From assembly GCA_963931605.1 (NCBI GenBank), contig OZ007031.1, positions 1,364,001 to 1,428,000 of the forward strand: 64,000 nucleotides of DNA, read 5' to 3'. This document shows, one piece after another, positions 1-7,781 of this stretch. This stretch comes from CALUOB01 sp944322305. GTDB lineage: Bacteria > Actinomycetota > Coriobacteriia > Coriobacteriales > Coriobacteriaceae. The notes under the pieces are model-generated. The model did not search any database and was not told the DNA's origin. It saw nothing but the letters and a program-made list of their open reading frames with translations. Numbering within the stretch: the first letter of the stretch is position 1; each line of letters begins with the position of its first letter. The translations under genes were made by a program, and so were the position numbers.

Positions 1-525
1 CTGCCGGGGCACGTCTCCACCATCACCGGGCTTGCGCCGTACCGCTTTTTGGTGGAGGAGTTCGGCATCCCCGGCGTGGTGACGGGCTTTGAGCCGGTGG
101 ACATCCTGGCCAGCGTGGAGCTGCTGTGCCGCATGGCAGCGCGCGGCGAGGCGCGCATCGAGAACGCCTATCAGCGCGGCGTGGCGCAAAACGGCAACCC
201 CGTGGCATGCGCCTTGGTTGACCAGGTGTTCGAGCCTTGCGACGCCGTGTGGCGCGGGCTGGGGACGCTCCCGGCCTCGGGCCTTGCGCTGCGCGAGGAG
301 TTCGCAGGCTTCGACGCGCGCCGGCGCTTTGCCGCCGAGCTCGACGAGCTGACCGTACCCACGCGCGAGCCGGCCGGCTGCCGCTGCGGCGACGTGCTGC
401 GCGGCGCCATCGCGCCGAGCGGCTGCCCGCTCTTCGGCCGCGTGTGCACGCCGGAGCACCCCGTGGGGCCGTGCATGGTCTCAAGCGAGGGCAGCTGCGC
501 GGCGTATTTCCGCTACCGGGAGTAG
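1..525 (+). CDS. hypD: Hydrogenase maturation protein HypD, C-terminal part (5' end outside window)
   Basis: The frame is open from base 1 (LPGHVSTITG) to a TAG at 523, so the N-terminus lies before the window. HypD works with HypC as the scaffold on which the Fe(CN)2CO group of NiFe hydrogenases is built, in the cytoplasm. Family features seen are the PGHVS segment, PGVVTGFEPVDIL, and a Cys-rich tail (CRCGDVL, CPLFGRVCTPEHPVGPCMVSSEGSCAAYF) matching the cysteines that bind the Fe-S cluster. hypE follows on the same strand, separated by a small membrane-peptide frame, which supports a hyp operon. Identification is firm; only about 174 residues are visible. Confidence 0.93.
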   Translation: MPGHVSTITGLAPYRFLVEEFGIPGVVTGFEPVDILASVELLCRMAARGEARIENAYQRGVAQNGNPVACALVDQVFEPCDAVWRGLGTLPASGLALREEFAGFDARRRFAAELDELTVPTREPAGCRCGDVLRGAIAPSGCPLFGRVCTPEHPVGPCMVSSEGSCAAYFRYRE

Positions 526-690
526 GCGCTGCGGCGGACGGGGCAAACGGTCGCACGGCGCTGGATAAGAAGAGCGTCTGCTACGCGCGCCGCCCGGGCC
601 TCGTCACCGCAGCGGCCCCAGCGCGCCTGCTCAGCGCACGGGGCATCCGGCCGCCGCACGCCCACGCCGCTGCGCACCGCCCGCGCGCCG

Positions 691-758
691 CAGCCGGCAC
701 GCACGGCAAACGCCCGAACCTACGTGCCACAGCCGGCGCGCACGGCAAACGCCCGAAC
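691..758. repeat. 29-bp direct repeat, two copies, in the hypD-hypE gap
   Basis: Bases 691-719 and 730-758 are the same 29-bp sequence with one mismatch (core ACGGCAAACGCCCGAAC), 39 bp apart. They lie in the 314-bp stretch 526-839 after hypD, which otherwise shows no convincing gene. The repeat could be a remnant of a duplication or a binding site; nothing in the sequence decides. Confidence 0.7.
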
Positions 759-839
759 TCAGCACGCGCCGCGCACCGGCGTCCCACCCGCCCGGCAACG
801 TTCCGCTCCACTCACCCACACCCCAGCAAAGGAGCACCC

Positions 840-965
840 GTGTTCAAGACGAAAAGCCCCTGGCCGTTTATCATCATATCCGTCGTTGTTATCGTTATTG
901 CGCTGATCGTGTTCGCCCTCACCGGCGAGACCGAGGTCAGCGGTCATTGGGAGTTCACCTTTTAG
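840..965 (+). CDS. 41-residue single-pass membrane peptide between hypD and hypE
   Basis: A GTG start at 840 is preceded by a good ribosome binding site (AAAGGAG at 828-834, 5 bp spacing). The 41-residue product begins MFKTKSPWPF, has one clear membrane segment (about residues 9-28, IIISVVVIVIALIVFAL) and a short tail. I do not recognise a family. It ends 24 bases before hypE, so the two are likely cotranscribed. It might anchor maturation or hydrogenase components at the membrane, but this is only inferred from position. It could also be a chance frame, though the ribosome binding site argues against that. Confidence 0.5.
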   Translation: MFKTKSPWPFIIISVVVIVIALIVFALTGETEVSGHWEFTF

Positions 966-989
966 CTTGTGCCCGCGAAAGGAGCCGCT

Positions 990-2054
990 ATGGCAAGCGA
1001 CACCACCGTTCTTCTCGGCCACGGATCCGGCGGCCAGATGATGAAGCGCCTCATCGACGAGGTCTTTTTGGAGGAGTTCGGCAACCCGGCGCTCTGCGCG
1101 GGCAACGACGCGGGCGTGGCGCCGCTGGCCGGCTTGGGCGCGGACAGCACAGACGCTGGCGCCAATGCCGACGCCCCGCGCATCGCCCTTTCCACCGACA
1201 GCTTCGTAGTGACGCCGCAGTTCTTCCCCGGCGGCAACATCGGGCGGCTGGCCGTGTGCGGCACCGTGAACGACGTGGCCACCTCGGGCGCTGCGGTGCG
1301 CTACCTCTCCTGCGGGTTCATCCTAGAGGAGGGCTACCCCATGGACAAGCTGCGCGAGATCTGCCGCACCATGGCCGCCACCGCGCGCGAAGCCGGCGTG
1401 GCCATCATCACCGGCGACACCAAGGTGGTGGAGCGCGGCGGCGCGGACGGTGTGTACATCAACACCGCCGGCGTGGGCGAGGTGGCGCCGGGCGTGAACC
1501 TTTCGGGCGCGGCCTGCCAACCGGGTGACAAGGTCTTGGTGTCCGGCACGCTGGGCGACCACGGCATCGCCATCATGAGCCAGCGCGAGGGGCTGGCCTT
1601 CTCCACGCCGGTCGAGTCGGACGCCGCGCCGCTGAACCACCTGATCGCCGCCGTCATGGACGCGGCCCCGCACGTGCGGTGCTTCCGCGACCCCACGCGC
1701 GGCGGCCTGGCGAGCACCTTGAACGAGTTCGCCGCCGCAAGCCATGTGCGCATCGACATAGACGAAGAGGCCGTGCCCGTGCGCGACGCCGTGCGCGGCG
1801 CGTGCGAGATGCTCGGCTACGACGTGCTGCAGGTGGCCAACGAGGGCAAGATGGTGGCCGTGGTGCCGGCCGACGAGGCCGACGCCGCGCTTGCGGCCAT
1901 GCGCGCTTGCCGCTACGGCGAGAACGCCGCGATTATCGGCGAGGTGCTGGAGCTGGCCGAAGGTGCCGAGCCCAGCGTGCGCGTGCGCACCCCCTGGGGC
2001 TCGAGCCGCATCCTGGACATGCTGGTGGGCGAGCAGCTCCCTAGGATCTGCTGA
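990..2054 (+). CDS. hypE: Hydrogenase maturation protein HypE
   Basis: HypE dehydrates the carbamoyl group that HypF places on its C-terminal cysteine, giving the cyano ligand of the NiFe centre. The ATG at 990 is chosen because AAAGGAG lies at 978-984; an upstream GTG at 969 has no such site. The protein (354 residues) has the family N-terminus VLLGHGSGGQMM, the AIR-synthase-like ATP-binding core (STDSFVVTPQFFPGG, GDTKVVERG, DPTRGGLA) and the essential C-terminal PRIC whose last cysteine carries the thiocyanate. Length is normal. It follows hypD and the small membrane peptide, so it is probably the last gene of a hyp operon; a hairpin follows at 2063-2105. Confidence 0.96.
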   Translation: MASDTTVLLGHGSGGQMMKRLIDEVFLEEFGNPALCAGNDAGVAPLAGLGADSTDAGANADAPRIALSTDSFVVTPQFFPGGNIGRLAVCGTVNDVATSGAAVRYLSCGFILEEGYPMDKLREICRTMAATAREAGVAIITGDTKVVERGGADGVYINTAGVGEVAPGVNLSGAACQPGDKVLVSGTLGDHGIAIMSQREGLAFSTPVESDAAPLNHLIAAVMDAAPHVRCFRDPTRGGLASTLNEFAAASHVRIDIDEEAVPVRDAVRGACEMLGYDVLQVANEGKMVAVVPADEADAALAAMRACRYGENAAIIGEVLELAEGAEPSVRVRTPWGSSRILDMLVGEQLPRIC

Positions 2055-2062
2055 CGCATTAT

Positions 2063-2105
2063 GATGGGCCGACAGAATGTCTGTTCCGTTTTAAGTCGGC
2101 CCATC
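2063..2105 (+). terminator. Hairpin after hypE
   Basis: GATGGGCCGAC at 2063-2073 and its exact complement at 2095-2105 form an 11-bp stem nine bases after the hypE stop codon. There is no clear T-run, so termination may be weak or the hairpin may protect the 3' end. Confidence 0.5.
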
Positions 2106-2676
2106 ACAAGCACACACTTCCTTTGCAGCCCATTAATATACTGTGGCACGTTGCCGCGTACAGGCTAACCACGCGACGAAGCGTTAATCAATCTCTCATG
2201 CATATAGAGCGCTATCAATACACCCCCTTATTTGCGCATTGCACTAACAGACTGCCTAAAACCAGCACTGCAAAAGCAAAGTGGGCATATCGAGAAAAGC
2301 CCTTGTTAACCCAAGCCAGAAAAAGAGAGAAAGCAGCCAGCAGAAAGTGTAGAGTAACAGAGAACAAACTTCCAGGTGGTAGACACGCTAGCAAACAAAC
2401 AAGAACGCATAAGACGAAAGAAGCCTTATATCTATTAAAGTAATCCATACCGAGAACCCCTTTCGTTCTATTACTTAAGCACCCCTTGCCAAATCGAAGT
2501 TGCTTACATTTTCAGATTATTTATGACCGATACCTTTCAAGCTAGCAAATTCAATCTTCTGTAGAATAAGAAAGCTCGCAAAAGAAGCGGGCATTCGTGC
2601 AGCATTTACCGCTTCTTCCCGTTTTATCTCTGCGTATCCAAAGACTGCAACACTGTCAAAACCAGAAGGAACCCGC
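2106..2676. other. AT-richer gap between hypE and the HAD gene
   Basis: About 570 bases with visibly lower GC than the flanks, suggesting acquired DNA. It contains a possible small minus-strand gene (2215-2448, listed separately) and a hairpin at 2582-2617 (AAGAAGCGG paired with CCGCTTCTT) some 60 bases before the next gene. I see no RNA gene or promoter that I can defend. Confidence 0.5.
2215..2448 (-). CDS. Possible small membrane protein (77 residues)
   Basis: An ATG at 2448 on the minus strand has AAAGGGG about 7 bases upstream. The predicted product has two or three hydrophobic stretches (ASFVLCVLVCLLACL, LHFLLAAFSLFLAW, AHFAFAVLVLGSLLV). I do not recognise it. The DNA is much poorer in GC than neighbouring genes, so if real it is a recent arrival; it may equally be a chance frame in AT-rich spacer DNA. 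Confidence 0.3.
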   Translation of the reverse strand: MDYFNRYKASFVLCVLVCLLACLPPGSLFSVTLHFLLAAFSLFLAWVNKGFSRYAHFAFAVLVLGSLLVQCANKGVY

Positions 2677-3423
2677 ATGCGCTTTACGCACGTTATCTTT
2701 GACATGGACGGCACGCTGCTGGACACCATCAACGACCTGGCAACGGCCGCCAACCAGGTGTGCGCGGCACACGGCTGGCCCACCCACACGGTAGACGAGT
2801 ACAAGCTCATGGTAGGCAACGCCGTGCCCAAACTGGTGGAACGCTACATGCCCGCCGGCTTGGCCGCCGCCGACCCCGAGCTCTACGCCCAGACCATGGC
2901 CGAGCAGCGCGCCGCCTACGACGCCTGCAAGCGAAACACCACCGGCCCCTACCCCGGCATCCTTGCCATGCTCGACGCCCTGCACACGGCCGGCGTGCGC
3001 CTGGGCGTGCTTTCGAACAAGGACCACAGCGCCGTGATGCCGCTAGCCGAGGAGTACTTCCCCGGGCGCTTCGACACCGCGCAGGGGCTTGCGGCCGGCT
3101 TTGCGCCCAAGCCCGACCCGGCCGTGACGCGCGCGCTGCTCGCCCGTATGGGAGCCGACGCGGCGCGCGCACTGTACGTGGGCGACTCCGACGTGGACGT
3201 GTTCACCGGGCACAACGCGGGGATGGCGGTCTGCGGCGTTGCGTGGGGCTTCCGCGGCCGCACCGAGCTTGCAGCCGCCGGCGCCGACTATATAGCCGAG
3301 ACGCCCGCCGACATCACGCGCCTGGTGCTGGGTGCGAATGGCGCCGACGAGAACAGCGGCGGGCAAACCGGCGGCGCCAACAACGCCAGCGGCTCCGACG
3401 GGGCCGCCGCCGACCCGCGTTAG
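2677..3423 (+). CDS. HAD-superfamily phosphatase, phosphoglycolate-phosphatase-like
   Basis: A cytoplasmic haloacid-dehalogenase-type hydrolase of 248 residues. Motif I is FDMDGTLLDT (residues 9-18, the first Asp is the nucleophile), motif II LSNK, motif III with KPDP, and motif IV GDSDVD for Mg2+ binding. The cap insertion after motif I is of the alpha-helical Gph/PGMB type, so it probably removes phosphate from a small phosphoester such as 2-phosphoglycolate; the exact substrate cannot be read. The last 30 residues (GANGADENSGGQTGGANNASGSDG and on) are low-complexity and absent from typical relatives. Start ATG follows AGAAGGAA. The next gene starts 93 bases on. Confidence 0.85.
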   Translation: MRFTHVIFDMDGTLLDTINDLATAANQVCAAHGWPTHTVDEYKLMVGNAVPKLVERYMPAGLAAADPELYAQTMAEQRAAYDACKRNTTGPYPGILAMLDALHTAGVRLGVLSNKDHSAVMPLAEEYFPGRFDTAQGLAAGFAPKPDPAVTRALLARMGADAARALYVGDSDVDVFTGHNAGMAVCGVAWGFRGRTELAAAGADYIAETPADITRLVLGANGADENSGGQTGGANNASGSDGAAADPR

Positions 3424-3516
3424 CCGCCGCTCCGTACGCCAACCACCCCGGTTCGCTCCCGTTAGGCGCCGTCCGCGCGACCAAAAGCAACGGCGCTTCT
3501 CAGAGAAAGGCCCGCC

Positions 3517-4740
3517 ATGCGCCCCGTCCCCGAGTTTCTCCACCACAAGCTTGAAGAGCAGTACGGCAGCAGCCTCGCCGTCAAGATCGAAGCGGGGTTT
3601 CGCGTCGAGCGTGCCTGCACCCTGCGCGTGAACACGCTCAAGGCCGCGCGCGGCGAGGTGCGCCAAGCACTTGACGAGGCGGGCGTGCTCACGGAAACGG
3701 TTGCCTGGTACGCCGACGCGCTGGCGGTGCGCAGCCTAGACGAGAAACGTGCCCGCGCGTGGCTGGAAGCACACGCTGGCAATGCGTCTGAAGGTCAGGC
3801 GGACGAGCAGCGCATCCCGCAGCGCCTGGGCGTGCTCGACGTGCTGCGCGCGCACCCCCTCTACCAAAACGGTGCTATCTATCTGCAGAATCTCTCCGCC
3901 ATGATACCCGCGCTGGTTATGGCGCCGCGCGTCGGTCAGGCGGTTCTCGACATGTGCGCCGCGCCGGGCGGCAAGACCTGCCAGATCGCCGCGTTGTCAG
4001 GGGGCGGAGCGCTTATCACCGCGTGCGAGAAAAACGCCGCCCGCGCCGAGCGTCTGCGCTACAACCTGGAGAAGCAGGGCGCCGGCCGCGCCAACGTGAT
4101 GGTCTGCGACGCGCGGCAGCTCGACCCGCTGTTCATCTTTGACGCGGTGCTGCTGGACGCACCGTGCTCAGGCAGTGGAACGGTGTTGCTTGCCGACGAG
4201 CGCCAAGCCCGCAAGCAGCGCTTCGCGCCCGACCTGCTCGCCCGGACAGCCCGCACGCAGCGCGCGCTGCTGGCCCGTGCGCTTGAGGCCGTGCCGGCAG
4301 GCGGCGTGGTTACGTACTCCACCTGCTCGGTGCTGGCCGATGAGAACGAGGACGTTGTGCAGGCGGCGCTCGATCGCGCGTTGCTCAGCGGCGCGAGCGA
4401 CGATGAAAGCGCGAGCAACCGGAGCCGCAGCGCCGGCAAGCGCGGGCACCAGGGGCGCGGCAAGAAAGGCGGGCGCGGTCGCAAGGACACCGCGCGTGCC
4501 GCGCGCTTCGGCGCGCTGGACGATGGCTGGGACACCGAGGGCGCAGCACCCGGCCCTGCCGCCCAAGCAAGCCGCGGCAGCGCGGGCGCACGCCGCTCCC
4601 CCGCCTGCGAGCTTATCCCCCTGGATCCCGAGCGCTTCACCGGCGTGCCCTTGCTGCCCACGCGCGTCCCCGGCACCCTCTGCGTGTGCCCCACCGACCG
4701 CTACGAGGGCTTCTTCGTAGCGCAGCTGAAAAAACTCTAA
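3517..4740 (+). CDS. RsmF/NOL1-type RNA m5C methyltransferase
   Basis: SAM-dependent RNA cytosine-C5 methyltransferase, 407 residues, probably acting on 16S rRNA. Seen: an N-terminal domain typical of YebU/RsmF proteins (ACTLRVNTLKA), MCAAPGGKTCQIA for SAM binding, LLDAPCSGSGTV with the PC catalytic motif, and TYSTCSVLADENEDVV with the TC cysteine that forms the covalent adduct. Between about residues 290 and 360 there is a basic, Gly/Ser-rich insertion (GKRGHQGRGKKGGRGRK) that looks disordered and may bind RNA. AGAAAGG precedes the ATG. A 31-bp perfect hairpin lies just downstream. Confidence 0.88.
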   Translation: MRPVPEFLHHKLEEQYGSSLAVKIEAGFRVERACTLRVNTLKAARGEVRQALDEAGVLTETVAWYADALAVRSLDEKRARAWLEAHAGNASEGQADEQRIPQRLGVLDVLRAHPLYQNGAIYLQNLSAMIPALVMAPRVGQAVLDMCAAPGGKTCQIAALSGGGALITACEKNAARAERLRYNLEKQGAGRANVMVCDARQLDPLFIFDAVLLDAPCSGSGTVLLADERQARKQRFAPDLLARTARTQRALLARALEAVPAGGVVTYSTCSVLADENEDVVQAALDRALLSGASDDESASNRSRSAGKRGHQGRGKKGGRGRKDTARAARFGALDDGWDTEGAAPGPAAQASRGSAGARRSPACELIPLDPERFTGVPLLPTRVPGTLCVCPTDRYEGFFVAQLKKL

Positions 4741-4744
4741 GACT

Positions 4745-4820
4745 CGCCGTGGGGGACGGGTACGGATGGCAGATGGCACGTGCCGCGCACATCTGCCATC
4801 CGTACCCGTCCCCCACGGCG
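4745..4820. terminator. 31-bp perfect hairpin between convergent genes
   Basis: Bases 4745-4775 and 4790-4820 are exact reverse complements over 31 bp with a 14-base loop. It lies between the convergent methyltransferase and lipoprotein genes, so a two-way terminator is the obvious role. The stem is far longer than termination needs, so it may also be a dispersed palindromic repeat. Confidence 0.75.
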
Positions 4821-4843
4821 ACATGCGCCCGAGTAGACGTGCC

Positions 4844-5467
4844 CTACTCAGTTGACGCAGCCGTCGGCGCGCCGAGCATCGCCGCAACCAGCTCGGTCTC
4901 CACGCTCTCATCCGCCGTCCACGTTCCCTCGTCGTCGCGCGTGTAGGCAAAGGTGCAGTCGTTTTCCTTGATCTCCGCGCCGTCGACAGCCTCCATGAGC
5001 AGCCGACCCATATCTTGGTACAGCGCCGCCTCGTCCACCTCGGTCTGACCCGCGGCGATGGCGTCTGCCACGTACTGCTCGGCATAGCCCTCGGTTGCCG
5101 TGCCGAACTTCTCCATCGCGCTGTACAGCGACTTGCAGGTGATGGTCACGTCCGCCGTGGCGGTGCCGGCCTCCTCGTCAACGCTCACGCCGTTGACCTC
5201 GTACGCGAACCCGTCGAGCAGCGAGGTCACGTACTCGGCGGCGTCAACGCCCAGCATGTCGAAATCCTCGCCGTTGGACGCCTCGAGGTCCTCCGCAAGC
5301 GAGGCATACAGGTCGGATCCCGTGTCCTGCACCGCGCTGAGCTGCTCGTTGATGTCCTGCGTGATCAGCTCCTCGGCCGAAGGCCCGCTCGAGCAGCCGA
5401 CGCCCACCCCCGCCAGAACAAGCAGCAGCGCCGCCAACATCGCAAACACCGAACGTCTTCTCATCAT
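4844..5467 (-). CDS. Secreted lipoprotein of unknown function
   Basis: About 207 residues from an ATG at 5467 (or 5464), which follows GGAGGGAGC; longer starts lack a ribosome binding site. It has a basic N-terminus (MMRRR), a hydrophobic stretch and a lipobox ending GVGC about residue 26, so it should be a lipid-anchored surface protein. The mature part is acidic and contains VSVDEEAGTATADVTITCKSL, a pattern seen in the DUF5105/DUF4878-like putative lipoproteins of Firmicutes and Coriobacteria. No catalytic motif is visible. It is transcribed toward the long hairpin at 4745-4820. Confidence 0.75.
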   Translation of the reverse strand: MMRRRSVFAMLAALLLVLAGVGVGCSSGPSAEELITQDINEQLSAVQDTGSDLYASLAEDLEASNGEDFDMLGVDAAEYVTSLLDGFAYEVNGVSVDEEAGTATADVTITCKSLYSAMEKFGTATEGYAEQYVADAIAAGQTEVDEAALYQDMGRLLMEAVDGAEIKENDCTFAYTRDDEGTWTADESVETELVAAMLGAPTAASTE

Positions 5468-5677
5468 GGCAAGCTCCCTCCGCCATCCGCCCGTCATACG
5501 GGGCTCGCTCACACGCGGGCCGCTTGGCTATCAGAGCCCGATGCCCTGCTTTACAGCCTACAGGGATGCCCAGCGTTTTTAGTTTGCTTTCAGCGTCCAT
5601 CGGCAAACGGTTGGCTACGACAAGGGCGCGCCACCGTCGTGACGCGCCCCGCCCAAACGCTTATGCCACTGCCGCCG

Positions 5678-6358
5678 CTACTTCACGCCGTATTGCTCGT
5701 AGTAGGCGTCCAGCGCGGCCTTGACCTTGTCGTCGATCACCACGCGGCCGCCGAGCTCGTGGTTGTAGAGCACCTCGGTCACCTCGGCCATGCTGACGAT
5801 GCTCGCCACCGGGAAGCCGTAGCGCTCCTGCACCTCCTGCTGCGCGGTCACCTTGCCGCCCTTGCCCACCTCCATGCGGTTCAGGCTCACGATAAGGCCT
5901 TTGACCTCAACGTTGGCCGCCGCCATGAGCTTGGGGTACGTCTCGTCGATGGACTTGCCCGACGTGGTGACGTCCTCCACCATGACCACGCGGTCGCCGT
6001 CCTTGAGCTCGTAGCCCAGCATGCCGCCCTTGTCGGCGCCGTGATCTTTAACCTCCTTGCGGTCGGCGCAGTACTTAACCTCTTTGCCGTACAGGTCGTG
6101 CAGGGCGATGGCCGTGACCACCGCGAGCGGGATGCCCTTGTACGCCGGCCCGAACAGCACGTCGAAGTCCAGCCCGAAGTTGTCGTGGATGGCGCGGGCG
6201 TAGTACTCGCCCAGACGCTTGAGCTGCTCGCCGGTTACGTAGGCGCCCGCGTTCATGAAAAACGGGCTCTTGCGGCCGCTTTTGAGCGTGAACTCGCCGA
6301 ACTTGAGCACGTCGGACTCAACCATGAACTCAATGAACTCCCGCTTGTAAGCCTCCAT
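5678..6358 (-). CDS. pyrE: Orotate phosphoribosyltransferase
   Basis: Converts orotate and PRPP to orotidine 5'-phosphate in pyrimidine synthesis. The 226-residue protein has FTLKSGRKSPFFMNAG near the N-terminus (orotate pocket), FGPAYKGIPLAV, and the PRPP-binding motif VVMVEDVTTSGKS. Length and motifs are complete. GGAAGGAG precedes the ATG. No other pyr gene adjoins it and I see no PyrR-type attenuator upstream. Confidence 0.95.
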   Translation of the reverse strand: MEAYKREFIEFMVESDVLKFGEFTLKSGRKSPFFMNAGAYVTGEQLKRLGEYYARAIHDNFGLDFDVLFGPAYKGIPLAVVTAIALHDLYGKEVKYCADRKEVKDHGADKGGMLGYELKDGDRVVMVEDVTTSGKSIDETYPKLMAAANVEVKGLIVSLNRMEVGKGGKVTAQQEVQERYGFPVASIVSMAEVTEVLYNHELGGRVVIDDKVKAALDAYYEQYGVK

Positions 6359-6554
6359 GGGGCTCCTTCCTTCCAGGCGCCGGGCGCGGGGCGCGTCGGG
6401 CTGCGTTGCTCGTCCCCGCCATTATGACACGTTTTGGCAGCGGGGCGTTTTTGCCCGCCGCTCCTTTTTGGGGCGCGCCGCACCCCACCCGTGCCTGCGC
6501 GCGGCGTCGGCGCGCTCACCTTGCCAGAAGTTGTGGAAACGCCTTGCGCACCGC

Positions 6555-6582
6555 TTGACTTGCCAGCTTGCGGGCACATAAT
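6555..6582 (+). promoter_or_regulatory. Probable sigma-70-type promoter
   Basis: TTGACT at 6555-6560 and CATAAT at 6577-6582, spaced 16 bp, each match the consensus at five of six bases. It lies in the 306-bp gap upstream of pyrE (divergent) and would read into the 33-codon frame at 6665 and the gene at 6939. The rest of the gap 6359-6664 shows nothing else I can support. Confidence 0.6.
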
Positions 6583-6664
6583 GGAGAGCGGCGTCGGACG
6601 CACGCGTCCCACGCTCACGGCCGCGCATGCGGCTCCCACGAACCCAACCTGAAGGAGGTGCGCC

Positions 6665-6766
6665 ATGGACGGCGGTCACAGTCGAAGAACCACTGACTCC
6701 GCAAGCCCGCGATTGCTCGCGGTCAGGCGCACGCTCCGCAGCAGCGGTTCTTCTCGCACGGCGTAA
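6665..6766 (+). CDS. 33-residue leader-like ORF with a perfect ribosome binding site
   Basis: ATG at 6665 follows GAAGGAGGTG with ideal spacing, 83 bases after a good promoter. The product begins MDGGHSRRTTDSASPRLLAV and is Arg/Ser-rich with no membrane segment. I do not recognise it. The strong translation signal on such a short basic peptide, ending 172 bases before the P-type-ATPase-like gene, would suit a regulatory leader, but no alternative RNA structure was worked out. Confidence 0.4.
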   Translation: MDGGHSRRTTDSASPRLLAVRRTLRSSGSSRTA

Positions 6767-6938
6767 CGCCCTGCTCGGACTTGGCGCGGCCGGCACCCGG
6801 CACGCCTGCATCCCAGTGCACCTGACATCGCTTCCGCACAATCGCCTGTTCCCGCCCGCGTTGCCGCGGCGGGCTTGAGCTTGCATTCCCGCACGCCTCG
6901 TTGGCCGCCGCGCGGCCCCGCATGAAGGAGATGCAGCG

Positions 6939-7649
6939 ATGTTTCCGTTCAGCGTACCGTTTGCGTTTGCGCATCCCGCGCGCCGCGCAGCGGTTCACAA
7001 CGCCCTCACCAGCCAGCAGCTGCCGGCTGGCCACGCTTACGCCGCCACCGCCTCGGTGGACGACGCCCTGTACCGCCTGCACGCGCACCGGCACGGCCTC
7101 AACCGCGAGGCGGTGCTGTTCTCGCGCGAGGACCACGGCCGCAACGCCCTCACCGCCGCGCAGACCGCGCAGCTTCGCCGCTACGCCGGGCGCGCGCTGG
7201 CCATGCCGCGCCTTTTGGGCATGAGCGCCGCGTCGTTTGCGCAGCGTCTGGCGCAGACCACCTGCCACGCGATCCGCTCCTCAACGGGCGAGAAGCCCGC
7301 GCGCGCCGGCGACCTCGTGGTGGGCGACATCGTGCGCATCAGCGCCGGCGACCTCGTGCCCGCCGACCTGCGGCTCATCGAGGCGACCGACGACCTGCTG
7401 GCAGACCAGTCGGTGCTGGCCGGCGAGCGCTCCGTGCAGAAGAAGAACGCCGAGCGCGTGGAAGAGACCGCGCCGAGTGCCGCCACCTGCTACAACCTGG
7501 TCTTTGCCGGCACCACCGTGGCCTCGGGATCGGCGCTGGGCGTGGTGGTTGCCGTAGGCGCCGAGACGCTGCTTGCGCGCGCAGCCTGCGGCGCCGCCCC
7601 GGCAGCCAACAGCGCACGGCCCGCTCGCGTGGCTCCGCAGCTTGTCTGA
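6939..7649 (+). CDS. P-type ATPase actuator-domain-only protein
   Basis: 236 residues, ATG at 6939 after AAGGAG. The middle part (about 95-210) is the A domain of cation P-type ATPases: DLVVGDIVRISAGDLVPADLRLIEA, then DQSVLAGERSVQKK, then YNLVFAGTTVASGSALGVVVAVG. In a normal pump this TGES-like loop drives dephosphorylation; here it reads AGER, so the catalytic TGE is replaced. There are no membrane helices of the pump and no DKTGT phosphorylation site or nucleotide domain before the stop codon. It is therefore either a remnant of an MgtA-like pump or a stand-alone regulator. The frame is intact and has its own promoter and ribosome binding site, which favours function. Confidence 0.65.
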   Translation: MFPFSVPFAFAHPARRAAVHNALTSQQLPAGHAYAATASVDDALYRLHAHRHGLNREAVLFSREDHGRNALTAAQTAQLRRYAGRALAMPRLLGMSAASFAQRLAQTTCHAIRSSTGEKPARAGDLVVGDIVRISAGDLVPADLRLIEATDDLLADQSVLAGERSVQKKNAERVEETAPSAATCYNLVFAGTTVASGSALGVVVAVGAETLLARAACGAAPAANSARPARVAPQLV

Positions 7650-7781
7650 CCGGAGGGCTTGAGCGCACACACCCGGCCTGCGCGCCCATCCTGCGCGCCC
7701 GACCCCGGCATCAGCTCCCAGCCGCGCCAGGGCCTGTGGTACCATCACGCATACCGCCCCGCTTGCGAATGATGAGGAGCC

